Positions 42,366 through 51,991 of a stretch of 64,000 nucleotides of DNA are shown piece after piece (the stretch's first letter is position 1; every line of letters begins with the position of its first letter). Under the pieces are notes generated by a model. That model worked only from the letters and a program-made list of their open reading frames with translations. It searched no databases and was not told where the DNA came from. This stretch comes from Microbacterium immunditiarum (lineage in GTDB: Bacteria; Actinomycetota; Actinomycetes; Actinomycetales; Microbacteriaceae), in NCBI RefSeq assembly GCF_013409785.1, contig NZ_JACCBV010000001.1, forward strand, positions 1 to 64,000, given 5' to 3'. The translations under genes were made by a program, and so were the position numbers.

Positions 42366-42387
42366 TGTCCCAGCAGAAGGAGTCGTC

Positions 42388-42687
42388 ATGCAATCCCTCA
42401 GTGTGAGTCCCGCCGACGTCGACGTCCCCGATGTCGAGCCGGACTTCTCAGCCCCGTTCTTCCAGGGCTTCCAGTCCGTCGCGTCGTACATTCTGGCGGG
42501 CGCGCTGATCGTCGTCTTGATCATGCTGATTGTCGCCGGAGCTGCGCTCGCATTCCGCGGCCTCGCGTCCGACCGGGTCCGGACATGGGCGGGCGAGAAC
42601 ATCCTCTGGATCTTCATCGCCGCCGCGACGCTCGGCGCGGCGAGCGGCCTGTTCCAGTGGTTCGTGAACTTCGATTTCGGGTTCTGA
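42388..42687 (+). CDS. Small two-helix membrane protein of the conjugation system
   Basis: 99 aa with two hydrophobic helices (ASYILAGALIVVLIMLIVAG and ILWIFIAAATLGAASGLFQW) separated by a short basic loop. The layout is that of VirB2/TrbC-like pilin or small channel subunits. Its stop overlaps the next start as TGATG. ATG 42388 has GCAGAAGGAGTCGTC upstream, a good ribosome site. Confidence 0.8.
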   Translation: MQSLSVSPADVDVPDVEPDFSAPFFQGFQSVASYILAGALIVVLIMLIVAGAALAFRGLASDRVRTWAGENILWIFIAAATLGAASGLFQWFVNFDFGF

Positions 42688-44147
42688 TGTCCAAGATCCG
42701 GATGCTGGTCACCGGCGTGCTGGTGGGGCTCTGCCTCGCCGGTGCGGCGGTCACCCCCGCGCTCGCTGCGGAACCGGTATCCGTCGTCTCGTCCGTCCCG
42801 CTGAGAACGGCGGCCAACACCGCCACCCCGATAGCGGGAGAGGTCTGGTCGGCTCCGGCCTACCCGGTCGACTGCTACCAGGTCGAGCGTCAGGTCACCT
42901 GCACGCCGCAGAATGCCAGCGACATCGAAGCTCAGCAGTGCTTCACCAAGGTCTTGATCGACGGCGCCGGCACAACTCTGTGCACGACCTACGAGGAGCA
43001 CGTCGAGGCCGTCAAAGCCGCTGGGGGGCGGCCGCTCATCGTGCAGTACGGCTGCCAACTGGGCGATCTCGTGTGCGCCTCCTTCGAGAACGCGGGTCGT
43101 GGAATGGCGTTGGGCGCGACCGCCGTGATGTACGCCGTCGCCGAGACGATGCGGTTCGACACGTCATCTCTCCTGTGGACAGCGGCGCTCGGCGAATGGT
43201 CGTTCTGGCAGTGGGCGATCCTCATCGTGACGTTCGGCGCGATGGTCTGGGCGATCGCCGCCGCCGTCGTGTCCGGCGATCGCGCGGAACTCGTTGGCGC
43301 ACTGATCCGCAGCTTCATCGTGATCCCCGCCGTACCGCTCACGCTCTGGGCAACCGGGCACCTGCTCAACGCCGTGGACGACATGACCTGGTACCTCCTC
43401 AGTCGCGACGGTGCCACGGGGCTGTTCTCAACGCTGCAGAGCGTCATGTGGGCGGGCGGGCAGGCGAACTACTTCTTCGCCTTCCTCATTCACGGTCTGC
43501 TCATGCTCGCGATGCTCCTGCTGATGCTCGTCTTCGCGTTCCGCAACATCGTGCTTGCTGCTCTCATTGCGGTGGGCCCGATCGGATGGATGCTGTACCC
43601 CGTCCGTACAGTCGGACCGCAGTGGGTCGTGCGCTACGTCTCGGCGGTCGTTGTGCTGCTTCTCACGGGACCGCTGACGATCGGATTCCTGACGCTGGTG
43701 ATCAACGGACTGGCCGGCGTCAACACGATCTGGGACCCGCGTTCCTGGCCCCTGGTCGTCGGACTCGTGCTCATCGCGTTCGCGCCGGTCGCGGTCTTCG
43801 GACTGTTCAACTTCGTCGGCGGCGTCGCGGCGGATGGCCTGGGTTCGCGCATGGGGTCGGGCGCATCGCGCACCGCCTCCAACGCCGCGCGCACCGTCGC
43901 GCGAGTGCCGAGTCGCATTGCGGCACTGCCCGCCGGCGTCCCGTCTGGCGGCGGAAAGGCGAGCGCCGCCGCGGTGAGCAGCAGCTCGCGCACCAAGGCG
44001 AACGGTCCAGCGCGTGGCCCGTCGGCTCCCGCCGGCAAGCCACGAACCACCGATTCCACTCCCTCGCCAGCATCCACACCTTCCACAACCGCTCCACCGA
44101 CGCCGAAGACCGCCGAGCCCACACGAACTGAGAGGGCCGCATCATGA
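42687..44147 (+). CDS. Polytopic membrane protein, VirB6/TrbL-like
   Basis: 486 aa. A signal-like N-terminus (MLVTGVLVGLCLAGAAVTPA) precedes an extracytoplasmic Cys-containing segment (VDCYQVERQVTCTPQ, QQCFTKVL). Six to seven hydrophobic helices follow (about 165-400) and a Ser/Thr/Pro-rich cytoplasmic tail. This architecture matches the inner-membrane channel protein of actinobacterial conjugation systems. ATG 42687 is coupled to the upstream gene. The open frame extending upstream to 42585 is not used. Confidence 0.85.
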   Translation: MSKIRMLVTGVLVGLCLAGAAVTPALAAEPVSVVSSVPLRTAANTATPIAGEVWSAPAYPVDCYQVERQVTCTPQNASDIEAQQCFTKVLIDGAGTTLCTTYEEHVEAVKAAGGRPLIVQYGCQLGDLVCASFENAGRGMALGATAVMYAVAETMRFDTSSLLWTAALGEWSFWQWAILIVTFGAMVWAIAAAVVSGDRAELVGALIRSFIVIPAVPLTLWATGHLLNAVDDMTWYLLSRDGATGLFSTLQSVMWAGGQANYFFAFLIHGLLMLAMLLLMLVFAFRNIVLAALIAVGPIGWMLYPVRTVGPQWVVRYVSAVVVLLLTGPLTIGFLTLVINGLAGVNTIWDPRSWPLVVGLVLIAFAPVAVFGLFNFVGGVAADGLGSRMGSGASRTASNAARTVARVPSRIAALPAGVPSGGGKASAAAVSSSSRTKANGPARGPSAPAGKPRTTDSTPSPASTPSTTAPPTPKTAEPTRTERAAS

Positions 44148-45634
44148 CCACGACTGATGTGTCGCGCCCCGTGCACCTGCCCCGCCGCTCCCGCCAGGGA
44201 GTCGTCATGGGGATGGACGGCTGGCAGCTCGCCTGCATCACGGTCGCCGCGATTCTCGTGCTGATCGCCGTCAACCGGTTCGGCCCGCCCGGCCTCCTAT
44301 ACGCCGCACCGCTATACCTGCCGATCGGCGTATTCGCGCTCGTCACGGTGCACGGCGAGTCCGCGCCGCGGCAAACCGGTCTCTGGCTGATGAAGCAGGC
44401 TCGTCACGCGATGGGCGCGTCGACGCACACGTACCGGCCGGAGCGCAAGCAGATCGTCGGCACGCTCAACCTCCCGGGCACGCGAGCGTCGGTTCAACTC
44501 TGGGACGCCGATGGCCTCGCGTGCGCATACAACCCGCATGACCGCGCGGTCTCTGTGACCGCCGAGGTCGAGGTGCAGGGGTTCCTGATGCAGGACCTCC
44601 CCGAGCGGTACGACCTCGCCCAGCAGTGGTCGTCCGTGCTCGCATCCTTCACGCAGCGCCCGGGCATCAAGCGCGTCGTCCTACAAGAGCGCACGCTGCC
44701 GACCACGATTCGCGCGGCACGCGATCACTTCGACACCGTCACCCGCCGCGATGGGCTGGACGCGGAATCCGCCATCGCACGGAACTACGCCGAGGTGATG
44801 AACGGCTCGGAGCGGTTCGCGGTCGCCCATCGGAACTACCTGACCTTCACGCTCGATCTGGTCGCACTCGGCGCGCAGTTGAAGGCGCTCGGCGGCGGGA
44901 AGGATGCGATCCGTTCGCTCGCGCAGATCGAGGCGCGCAACCTCGCCGACGCGCTGCAAGCGGCGCGCGTACGGGTGCGGCGGTGGCTCGGCCCGCGCGA
45001 TATCGCGGCGCTCGCTCGAGTCGCGTTCGACCCGGAGTTCGCTGCGAACGTGCAGAACCGCCCGGATGAGCAGGCTGGCGTCGACCCGGTCGCGATCGGC
45101 CCGATGCACCTCGAGGAGCCTCGGGGCCGTAACGGCATCGTCCTCACCGACTCCGGCGTGCACACCACGATGTGGATCCACGAGTGGCCGCGGTCGGCAG
45201 CTCCGATCGGGTTCGTCGAACCGATTGTGTTTGCACGGATGCCGTCGACCGGCGAGGCGATCACCCACATCTTCTCGATCGTGCTGACTCCGGTGAGCGT
45301 CAAGAAGGCGATGAAGCGGATTGAGACCGACAAGAAGGTCTGGCGCGGCAACGAGAAGATGCGCGCTAAGCGCGGGGCGGACGGGTCGGCAGCGGATGCG
45401 GCGGACTGGGATGCCCTCGTCAAGCAGGAGCAGGAGATCGTCGCCGGCCACGGCGAGTTCACGTACGGCGCCTATCTGACCGTCACAGCACCCGACGAGG
45501 AACGCCTCGACCAGGCGATCGCGGGTATGCGGAACGCGCTCGCGCGAGCAGGGATGGAGCCGCAGATCCTGTACTGCCAGCAGGCGGAGGCACTGATGAT
45601 CAACGCGCTGCCGCTCGGATTGGGGATGCGGTGA
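44144..45634 (+). CDS. SCO6880-family conjugation protein
   Basis: 496 aa. Two adjacent N-terminal helices (ACITVAAILVLIAVNRF and LLYAAPLYLPIGVFALVTV) precede a soluble region resembling the N-terminal part of VirB4-type proteins without the ATPase: QTGLWLMKQARHAMGA, YNPHDRAVSVTAEVEVQG, GEAITHIFSIVLTPV and HGEFTYGAYLTVTAPDEERL. In this family the ATPase half is encoded by the next gene. It overlaps both neighbours (ATGA on the left, GTGATG on the right). Confidence 0.88.
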   Translation: MTTTDVSRPVHLPRRSRQGVVMGMDGWQLACITVAAILVLIAVNRFGPPGLLYAAPLYLPIGVFALVTVHGESAPRQTGLWLMKQARHAMGASTHTYRPERKQIVGTLNLPGTRASVQLWDADGLACAYNPHDRAVSVTAEVEVQGFLMQDLPERYDLAQQWSSVLASFTQRPGIKRVVLQERTLPTTIRAARDHFDTVTRRDGLDAESAIARNYAEVMNGSERFAVAHRNYLTFTLDLVALGAQLKALGGGKDAIRSLAQIEARNLADALQAARVRVRRWLGPRDIAALARVAFDPEFAANVQNRPDEQAGVDPVAIGPMHLEEPRGRNGIVLTDSGVHTTMWIHEWPRSAAPIGFVEPIVFARMPSTGEAITHIFSIVLTPVSVKKAMKRIETDKKVWRGNEKMRAKRGADGSAADAADWDALVKQEQEIVAGHGEFTYGAYLTVTAPDEERLDQAIAGMRNALARAGMEPQILYCQQAEALMINALPLGLGMR

Positions 45635-47220
45635 TGACCCGTCGTGTCGCCGTGTTCGAGCCGGGTGGGCTCTCGCGGAAGGAGTTGCGTGCGCTGAGGC
45701 GGGCCGCGGCCGAACCCAGCGCCGACAGGCGCGACACATCGAAGCGCCCCGAGCGCAATCTGCCCGAGCCCGTCGTACCCGGCCCATTCGGACCGGGGCT
45801 CGCGGACCACGGTTACTGGAACCTCGCAAAGACCTTCATCCCCGCGAACCAGGCCACCTCGCAGCAGCTCGCAGGCGTCTACCCCTTCGTCGCCGACGCC
45901 GGTCTCGGCCACCGCGGCCCGATCGTCGGCGTCGATCTCAACGCCGACGCGCTGTGGCACTTCTCACCGTGGGAGGCCTACACGGATGCGACCGAGCGAG
46001 GCGCCCTGTCGACGAACGTCCTCGTGCTCGGTGCTTACCGCGCGGGCAAGTCTGCCGCGGTCAAGACTCTCGTGGCCCGCTCCCTGGCGTTCGGACACCA
46101 AGCCGTCGTGCCGTCCGACCCCAAGGGTGAGTGGGTACGCGTCGCAGAGGCGATCCCCGGCGGGGTGGTCATTCGCATCGGCGGAGGCAGCGGCGCTCGC
46201 CTCAACCCGCTCGACCGCGGGCCTCGCAGATCCGATGCGTCCGACGAGCAGCACGAGAAGATGGTCCGCCAGCGCAGGATCACAACTCTCGTGTCGCTCG
46301 TCGAAATGGCTCTCGGCAACACACGGCTCACTGCCGTCGAGCACGCCGCACTCCACGAGGCGCTGGAACGCAGCATCCGAATCACCGCCGACCGTCCCAC
46401 TTTGCGCGACGTATACGAGCACCTCGGCAACATCACGGCGGAGAGGACGGATGCGCGGTTGGCCGAGGGCGCCGTGCAACCGAGGTTCGTGCTGCGCAGG
46501 TTCGTGGACGGCGATCTCTCGGGACTCTTCGAGGACGAGTCGACCGTCGCCTTCGACAAGGACGCCCCAATCGTGGTTGTCGACACGTCGGAGCTCTTCG
46601 CGCGCAGTGAACTCGTCGCGCAACTCACCCAGGTCTGCACGACGGCATGGATTCAGGCCGTGATCTCCGACCGGTCGGCACGCCGCACGCGGTACCTCAT
46701 CCGTGAGGAGGGCTGGCGCGACATGACCTCGCTCGCGTCGCTACAGATGTTCCAGCAGTGGCTGAAGCTGTCGCGCCACTACGGCATCAGCAACGTCGTG
46801 ATCCTGCACAAGATGGGCGACCTGGACGCGGTGGGCGATGCCGATTCGAAGGAGCGCAACCTCGCGTACTCGATCGTCGGTGACATCGAGAACAAGTTCA
46901 TCTTCCGCATCAACCACCAGGAGACCTCAAGTCTCCGCGAGCGGCTGAACGTCCCGGCATCCCACGTTGAAGATGCCCGTCGGCTGCGGGTCGGCGTGTT
47001 CCTCGCGTACGTCGGCCAGTTCGCGTACGTCGTGGACTGCTTCGCCACCTCGACCGAGTGGGAGTACGACCTGTTCACCACCGACGAGGCCATCGAGTCG
47101 GCGAGCGTTGACGACGAGGCGTTGAGCTACCTGACACAGGAAGACCTCGACGAACTGTGGCCCGAGCCCGTCGATACCGACGTCGCCGGGTGGCTCAGCG
47201 CATCCGGAAAGGAGCAGTGA
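45634..47220 (+). CDS. VirB4-like conjugation ATPase
   Basis: About 528 aa. The nucleotide-binding loop is LGAYRAGKSAAVKTLV (about 130-145), and QAVVPSDPKGEWVRVAEAIP follows as in VirB4/TraC ATPases. IVVVDTSELFARSELVAQL may hold the Walker B strand, and GISNVVILHKMGDLDAVGD is near residue 390. It probably powers substrate transfer or pilus assembly together with the SCO6880-like partner upstream. GTG 45631 overlaps the upstream stop and ATG 45634 follows it at once; either could be used. Confidence 0.88.
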   Translation: MTRRVAVFEPGGLSRKELRALRRAAAEPSADRRDTSKRPERNLPEPVVPGPFGPGLADHGYWNLAKTFIPANQATSQQLAGVYPFVADAGLGHRGPIVGVDLNADALWHFSPWEAYTDATERGALSTNVLVLGAYRAGKSAAVKTLVARSLAFGHQAVVPSDPKGEWVRVAEAIPGGVVIRIGGGSGARLNPLDRGPRRSDASDEQHEKMVRQRRITTLVSLVEMALGNTRLTAVEHAALHEALERSIRITADRPTLRDVYEHLGNITAERTDARLAEGAVQPRFVLRRFVDGDLSGLFEDESTVAFDKDAPIVVVDTSELFARSELVAQLTQVCTTAWIQAVISDRSARRTRYLIREEGWRDMTSLASLQMFQQWLKLSRHYGISNVVILHKMGDLDAVGDADSKERNLAYSIVGDIENKFIFRINHQETSSLRERLNVPASHVEDARRLRVGVFLAYVGQFAYVVDCFATSTEWEYDLFTTDEAIESASVDDEALSYLTQEDLDELWPEPVDTDVAGWLSASGKEQ

Positions 47221-48461
47221 TGAGCACCATCATGCGCACCTACGCGACTGTGACCGGTCCGACGGCGACGTTTGTCTCGGCGGACGGTACGTCCGAGCCG
47301 ATTGCGGCGCGCGCCGGCGAGGACATCAGAACGATCGTCATGCAGCGCGCCGCCATGGAGGCACGGCGCACAGGCACGGATATCGAGCTGGTCACCTCGG
47401 GCGACCGCGGAGAGCACCGGCTGCTCGTCAGCGTGGAGGGCGAGTTTTCGCCGATCGCCGTGCCTCGTGAGCGACCGGATGCTGCGACCGAGCCGCTCGA
47501 GCCTCGCGAGGCACCAGAGTCCGACGCCGCCGAACCCCCCGAAGCGGAGACCTCGGCCCGCGCGTCGTTCATCACCGCACCATCTACACGCGATCGCACC
47601 GGATGGCGCGGGTTCATGGCCCGCTTGGGCCTCACCGCCGCCGCATCGCCCGACGTCGAGGCACGCCGCGAGCGCGAACGGATCGTGTCTCGACACTGGG
47701 CGGGCTGCCGCACGATCGCGGTCGTCAACGGCAAGGGCGGCGTCGGCAAGACGATGACGACCGCGATGCTCGCGGCGGTCTACGCGCGCTTCGGCGGCGG
47801 AAACGTGCTCGCGTGGGACAATAACGACACCCGCGGCACTCTCGGCTGGCGCACCGAGTCCGGCCTCTACGACGCCACGCTGCGCGACCTGCTGCCCGCG
47901 GCGCCGACGCTGCTCTCGACCGAAGCCGGTGTCTCTGACATCGCCCGGTACGTGCACCACCAGCCCCACGATCGGTACGACGTTCTTCGCTCCAACCCCG
48001 AGTTGCTCGCGGCAGACCAGCGCATCGAGCAGGCCGAGTTCGACCTGCTCATGAGCGTCGCCGCCCGCTACTACCGGCTCGTGGTCTTCGACTCGGGCAA
48101 CGACGAGTCCGCGCAGAGGTGGCTGCGGATGGTCGACAGTTCGTACCAGCTCGTGATCCCGACGCTCCCGGCGCCCGAGTCAGCCGAGTCCGCGGCCCTC
48201 CTGCTCGACGCACTGCGCGGCCGTGATGAGCGCTCGGCTTACCTCGCCGACCACGCGGTTGTGGTCGTCACCCAGCCCGAGACAGGTTCGCGGCGCGAAG
48301 CGAACCGGATCGCCGACGGATTCATGGGGGATGTTCGCGCGGTCGAGTCGATCCCGTTCGATCACGCGTTGAAGGCTGGACCACTCCGGTTCGACGCCCT
48401 GCGACCTGCAACCCAGGACGCGTGGGTTCGCGTCGCGGCTGAGGCGGCTGCCGAGCTGTAG
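47220..48461 (+). CDS. ParA/MinD-like ATPase with N-terminal extension
   Basis: 413 aa. Residues 1-150 form a variable region with an acidic, Pro-rich linker (EPLEPREAPESDAAEPPEAE). The ATPase domain carries the deviant Walker A VNGKGGVGKTMTTAML (about 168), VLAWDNNDTRGTLGWR and VVFDSGNDESAQ, where the family has its Asp-rich motif. It may position the transfer machine at the membrane or partition the element. TGATG overlap with the upstream gene. Confidence 0.9.
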   Translation: MSTIMRTYATVTGPTATFVSADGTSEPIAARAGEDIRTIVMQRAAMEARRTGTDIELVTSGDRGEHRLLVSVEGEFSPIAVPRERPDAATEPLEPREAPESDAAEPPEAETSARASFITAPSTRDRTGWRGFMARLGLTAAASPDVEARRERERIVSRHWAGCRTIAVVNGKGGVGKTMTTAMLAAVYARFGGGNVLAWDNNDTRGTLGWRTESGLYDATLRDLLPAAPTLLSTEAGVSDIARYVHHQPHDRYDVLRSNPELLAADQRIEQAEFDLLMSVAARYYRLVVFDSGNDESAQRWLRMVDSSYQLVIPTLPAPESAESAALLLDALRGRDERSAYLADHAVVVVTQPETGSRREANRIADGFMGDVRAVESIPFDHALKAGPLRFDALRPATQDAWVRVAAEAAAEL

Positions 48462-48469
48462 GGGATGCA

Positions 48470-50275
48470 ATGAACGAAGCCCTTGGCAAGACTGTCGCTG
48501 TCCTCATCGCGGCGGGTTTCGTGGTGGCGTTCGTCTTCTCGCTTCTCGCCGAGGCCGTCACGTGGCTCATCTGCGGAGCTCGGCCGCAACCCGGAAGCCC
48601 GTTCGCCGGCGTGATCGTGGCGATCACCGGTGACCCCGACGCGTACACCGCTCCGGCAGGCTGCGCGCTGCCGTTGTGGCAGATTCGCGTCGCCGACGTT
48701 CTCGCGCTCGCCCTCGTGGCCGGCCTTGTGATCCTCGCGGTGCGGGCGCTGCGCACCTACCGCAGATCGGATCAGTCGTTCATCGCCGACCTGCGCATGC
48801 GGCTCGGCTTCGCCGATGCGACCGAAGTCCGGCAGCATCTGTCGGCGAAGGCCGTGCTGCGGCGGGCGAAGCAGCTCCGCCCCGACATCGCGAACCCGAA
48901 GGCGACCGACGTCGGCTGGCGGGTCGGCCGATCCCGCGGCATGGACGTCTACGTGTCGATCGAGGACTCCGTCGCCCTCGAAGGTCCGCCGCGCTCGGGC
49001 AAGGGCTACCGCGTGCTCATCTCAGCGATCCTCGACTGGTCGGGCCCGCTCATCACCACGTCGACCACGAATGACAACCTCACCGCGACGATGCGTATGC
49101 GCCAGCAGCGCGGCGACGTTCACGTGTTCGATCCGCAGGGCCTCTCCGGCATCCGTCACCCGCTTCGTGTCAGCCCGCTGACCGGATGCGATGACCCCCT
49201 CGTCGCGATGCAGCGCGGCGATGCGATCATCACGGGCACCGCGATCGGCACGTCGACCAACAACGCCGAGTGGGCGCAAGCCGCCGGCACGGTGCTCGGG
49301 CGACTGCTGCACGCGGCAGCGGTCGGTGGCCTCTCGATCAAGGAGGTCTACGAGTGGGGCACGAGCCCAGTCCTCGCCCGCAAGGCGGTCGACGTGCTCC
49401 GCTCGGATGGCGCACCGGGTTGGGGCGACAACCTCGAGGCCACGATCAGCGGCGACGAGAAGATCGTGTCGTCGATCTGGTTCGGCGTGCAGAACGCGGT
49501 CGCGCCACTCGCTGTGCCGAAGATCCGCGAGGCGCTCATGCCCGAGCCGGGTGGCCCCGTGTTCGACCCCCGCGAGTTCCTCGACGCGGCCAACACGCTG
49601 TACCTCATCGGGTCGGCGTCGGGCGCGTCGGCGATGGGTGGGTTCCTCGGAGCCCTCCTCGACGACATCGTCGAGGTCGCCCGCAACCGCGCGCTTTCCT
49701 CCCCCGGCTCGCGGCTCGCGCACCCGCTCGGGCTGATCCTCGATGAGATCGCGAACATGTTCCGGTGGGGGTCGCTCCCGCGCACGATGGCCGACGGCGG
49801 CGGCCGCGGAATCTGCACGTTCGTCGTGCTGCAGGCGCTGTCGCAGGCCGAGACCGCGTGGTCGCGCGCCGAGGCCGACACGATCTGGGCGGCGGCGACC
49901 GCGAAGGTGCTGCTCGGCGGCGCATCTCATGTTGATCACCTGCGCGACGTCGAGGCGCTGCTCGGCACCCGGCAGACCCGCCACACGCAGCGGTCGTGGT
50001 CGACGCGCGAAGCGGGTCACTCCACGAGCGAGCATCGCGAGCGTCTGCCGTTGATGTCGGTCGACGAGATTCGGCGGATGCCGCACACCACCGGACTGCT
50101 CGCGTACCGCAATCGGCGGGGCGTCCTCCTCGACCTGACCGCGTGGGACGAGCGCCGCGACGCCCGAGCCGTGCAGGCCGGCAAGCGCGCGACTGAAGAA
50201 GAGCAGCGCGCGGTCTTTACGGATGCGGCCACTCCCCCGCCGCAGTCCGTCGAGGCGGAGGTGATCGACGAATGA
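48470..50275 (+). CDS. Type IV coupling protein, VirD4/TraG-like
   Basis: 601 aa. Two N-terminal membrane helices (VAVLIAAGFVVAFVFSLLAE and DVLALALVAGLVILAV) precede the cytoplasmic ring ATPase. Walker A is LEGPPRSGKGYRVLI (about 165), and Walker B is LGLILDEIANMFRW (about 420). TFVVLQALSQAETAW and LLGGASHVDHLRDVEALLG are typical of TraG/VirD4 C-termini. It links the relaxase-DNA complex to the secretion channel. ATG 48470 is 8 bases after the ParA-like gene. Confidence 0.92.
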   Translation: MNEALGKTVAVLIAAGFVVAFVFSLLAEAVTWLICGARPQPGSPFAGVIVAITGDPDAYTAPAGCALPLWQIRVADVLALALVAGLVILAVRALRTYRRSDQSFIADLRMRLGFADATEVRQHLSAKAVLRRAKQLRPDIANPKATDVGWRVGRSRGMDVYVSIEDSVALEGPPRSGKGYRVLISAILDWSGPLITTSTTNDNLTATMRMRQQRGDVHVFDPQGLSGIRHPLRVSPLTGCDDPLVAMQRGDAIITGTAIGTSTNNAEWAQAAGTVLGRLLHAAAVGGLSIKEVYEWGTSPVLARKAVDVLRSDGAPGWGDNLEATISGDEKIVSSIWFGVQNAVAPLAVPKIREALMPEPGGPVFDPREFLDAANTLYLIGSASGASAMGGFLGALLDDIVEVARNRALSSPGSRLAHPLGLILDEIANMFRWGSLPRTMADGGGRGICTFVVLQALSQAETAWSRAEADTIWAAATAKVLLGGASHVDHLRDVEALLGTRQTRHTQRSWSTREAGHSTSEHRERLPLMSVDEIRRMPHTTGLLAYRNRRGVLLDLTAWDERRDARAVQAGKRATEEEQRAVFTDAATPPPQSVEAEVIDE

Positions 50276-50664
50276 CGAATCGCCGCAAGCCGCAAATGAG
50301 CCGGGCTTACCGGATCGAGTTCCTTCGTTCGCCGGTATGGTTCGCGCGGCGCGCCCGGTGGTTCCGCGACGAGGAGCGGTTCGGGACGCCGCTGGGTTGC
50401 GCTGCGTGTGGGATGCGGGCGACACCGGCGGAGCTCGAACTACACCACCTCACGTATCGGGGCGTCGTCCGCGCGGACACTGGGTGGCAGGCGTGGGAGC
50501 CACACCGCGACCTCGTGCCGCTGCATCCGTACTGCCACGAACTGCTCCACCGACTCATCGACCGCGACGCGGTGCTCTCCCGGCACCGCACGCGGCGGGC
50601 CGCATCGCTGTTCGCGTTGCACCGGCTGCGGGCGAAGCTCGCGACGATCGGGGAGGCGCCGTGA
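50272..50664 (+). CDS. HNH-endonuclease-like small protein
   Basis: 130 aa. A CAACGM zinc knuckle (about 43-48), ELELHHLTYRG (about 55-65) and LVPLHPYCHELLHRLID (about 86) together match the CxxC-HH-N-H layout of HNH nucleases. It overlaps the coupling-protein stop (ATGA). Nucleases of this kind are common in actinobacterial conjugative elements, but the role here is not known. Confidence 0.8.
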   Translation: MTNRRKPQMSRAYRIEFLRSPVWFARRARWFRDEERFGTPLGCAACGMRATPAELELHHLTYRGVVRADTGWQAWEPHRDLVPLHPYCHELLHRLIDRDAVLSRHRTRRAASLFALHRLRAKLATIGEAP

Positions 50665-51266
50665 ACGACGACAAGCCCGACATCGAGACCCTCATGGCGC
50701 GCGAACAGGTGGGGTTCCTGCCCGCCAGCCAGTTCGACCCTGCTGTGCGATCTGGCTCGAACCGGCGGGGTGATGCTCGAAACCAGTTCGACCCGCGGAG
50801 CCGGGCGGGCTCGTCAGAACCCATCGGCGCGCACGCGGTCGACTGGCGACGCCTCGGCGACGAAAACGCGGCCGCGGAGTGGCGGATGCTGCGGGACTGG
50901 GTCGAGTGGTTCACCGTGCGCTACAACATCGCCGTCAGCGTGGTCCCCGACTGCTGGTGGCGGCACGGCGCCCTCGTTGAGGAGCTCTCGGCGCTTCATA
51001 TCGCCCACCTCGCCTCCTTCGATTCGAGCGACGGCGGGTACGGCGCGATCGGATGGCACGAACACTTGTCGCTCGCGCTGCCGAGACTCACCCGTGCCGG
51101 GGCCGGCTGCGCGAGCGGCCACACGGATAGCAAGCCTCGCTCGTGGTCCAACCGGACCGACGAGCAGGAATGGGAAGCGTGGATCGCCGAGACCCACGCG
51201 CATGGAGAAAGGAAGAAGGATGACGACCAGGATCCCGGTCACCATCGAGGGCAACCTCACGGCTGA
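50661..51266 (+). CDS. DUF4913-family protein
   Basis: 201 aa. A disordered N-terminal 65 residues contain two short FDP repeats (SQFDPAVRSGSNRRG and NQFDPRSRAGSS). The conserved domain follows with LRDWVEWFTVRYN and VPDCWWRHGALVEELSALH. The pattern of paired Trp and CWWRH/WxxH is characteristic of DUF4913, found in actinobacterial conjugative elements. GTG 50661 overlaps the HNH gene stop. The 3' end overlaps the next gene by 47 bases. Confidence 0.82.
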   Translation: MNDDKPDIETLMAREQVGFLPASQFDPAVRSGSNRRGDARNQFDPRSRAGSSEPIGAHAVDWRRLGDENAAAEWRMLRDWVEWFTVRYNIAVSVVPDCWWRHGALVEELSALHIAHLASFDSSDGGYGAIGWHEHLSLALPRLTRAGAGCASGHTDSKPRSWSNRTDEQEWEAWIAETHAHGERKKDDDQDPGHHRGQPHG

Positions 51267-51666
51267 CCCCGAACACGGCGCCAGTGAAGCGGGCAACGAG
51301 TACGCCCGGTTCACGGTCGCGATCAACGACCGACGCCTCAACGAGACGACGGGACGGTGGGAGGACGCCGGCACGGTGTTCCACCGCGTCGTGGTCTTCA
51401 ACCAGCAGTCCCGTCACGTCGCCGAGTCACTCCGCAAGGGAGACTCGGTGCTCGTCGCCGGCGACCTTCGGTTCGGCACCTACGTCGACAAGGAGTCCGG
51501 CCAGACCCGCGAGACCCGCGACGTCGTCGCGGACAACGTCGGCGCCTCGCTCAAGTTCGCGAGCGTCGCCGTCGACCGCGCCCCAAAAGCCCGGAACCCC
51601 GAAGCTGACGCCTCGGGGCCCGTGGTGACACCGGTCTCGAACACCGGTGTCGGGATTGCTCGCTGA
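51220..51666 (+). CDS. ssb: Single-stranded DNA-binding protein
   Basis: 148 aa with one OB-fold. VTIEGNLTADPEHGASEAGN, YARFTVAINDRRLNE, VFHRVVVFNQQSRHVAESLR, KGDSVLVAGDLRFGTYVDKE and ADNVGASLKFA follow the usual SSB order. The C-terminus lacks the acidic DDIPF-like tip, as often seen in element-encoded copies. ATG 51220 has AAAGGAAGAAGG upstream. It is the last gene of the plus-strand transfer run and is followed by a strong hairpin. Confidence 0.93.
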   Translation: MTTRIPVTIEGNLTADPEHGASEAGNEYARFTVAINDRRLNETTGRWEDAGTVFHRVVVFNQQSRHVAESLRKGDSVLVAGDLRFGTYVDKESGQTRETRDVVADNVGASLKFASVAVDRAPKARNPEADASGPVVTPVSNTGVGIAR

Positions 51667-51679
51667 CCCATCGCAACAG

Positions 51680-51719
51680 GAGAGCGGGACGGGAGTCACT
51701 GTACTCTCGTCCCGCTCTC
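51680..51719 (+). terminator. Terminator hairpin after ssb
   Basis: GAGAGCGGGACG (51680-51691) pairs perfectly with 51708-51719, and the inner GGAGT/ACTC bases can extend the stem. It begins 14 bases after the ssb stop and closes the conjugation operon. Confidence 0.8.
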
Positions 51720-51766
51720 ATGGCTTGTGCAGGCTGGTTGGTCGCCGGCCGTGACAGGATCACAAC

Positions 51767-51937
51767 ATGCATCCGGGGAGTGTCGAGGCGGAGCAGCCAC
51801 GTTGCCCCGTCGATGGGATCGTGATGCGCGACATCACGGATGGGTGGGAGTGCCCCGCCTGCGGTACCCGCATCGACCTCGTGCCACCGCATCCGCAACT
51901 GCCGGAGTTTGACGGTCCGGCACTTCCGAACTCCTGA
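51767..51937 (+). CDS. Small zinc-ribbon protein, 56 aa
   Basis: ATG 51767 opens a short frame with two zinc-knuckle pairs: RCPVDGIVM (one Cys, then Asp) and WECPACGTRIDLVPP (CxxC). The remainder is Pro-rich and ends at TGA 51935-51937. It lies alone between the ssb terminator and a converging GNAT gene. Zinc-ribbon spacing and plausible codon use support it as a real gene. Function unknown. Confidence 0.6.
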   Translation: MHPGSVEAEQPRCPVDGIVMRDITDGWECPACGTRIDLVPPHPQLPEFDGPALPNS

Positions 51938-51991
51938 GCCGTCGCGACCCTTCTATGGGGCCCATCAGGCAGGTGGAGGCGCAGATCAGAC

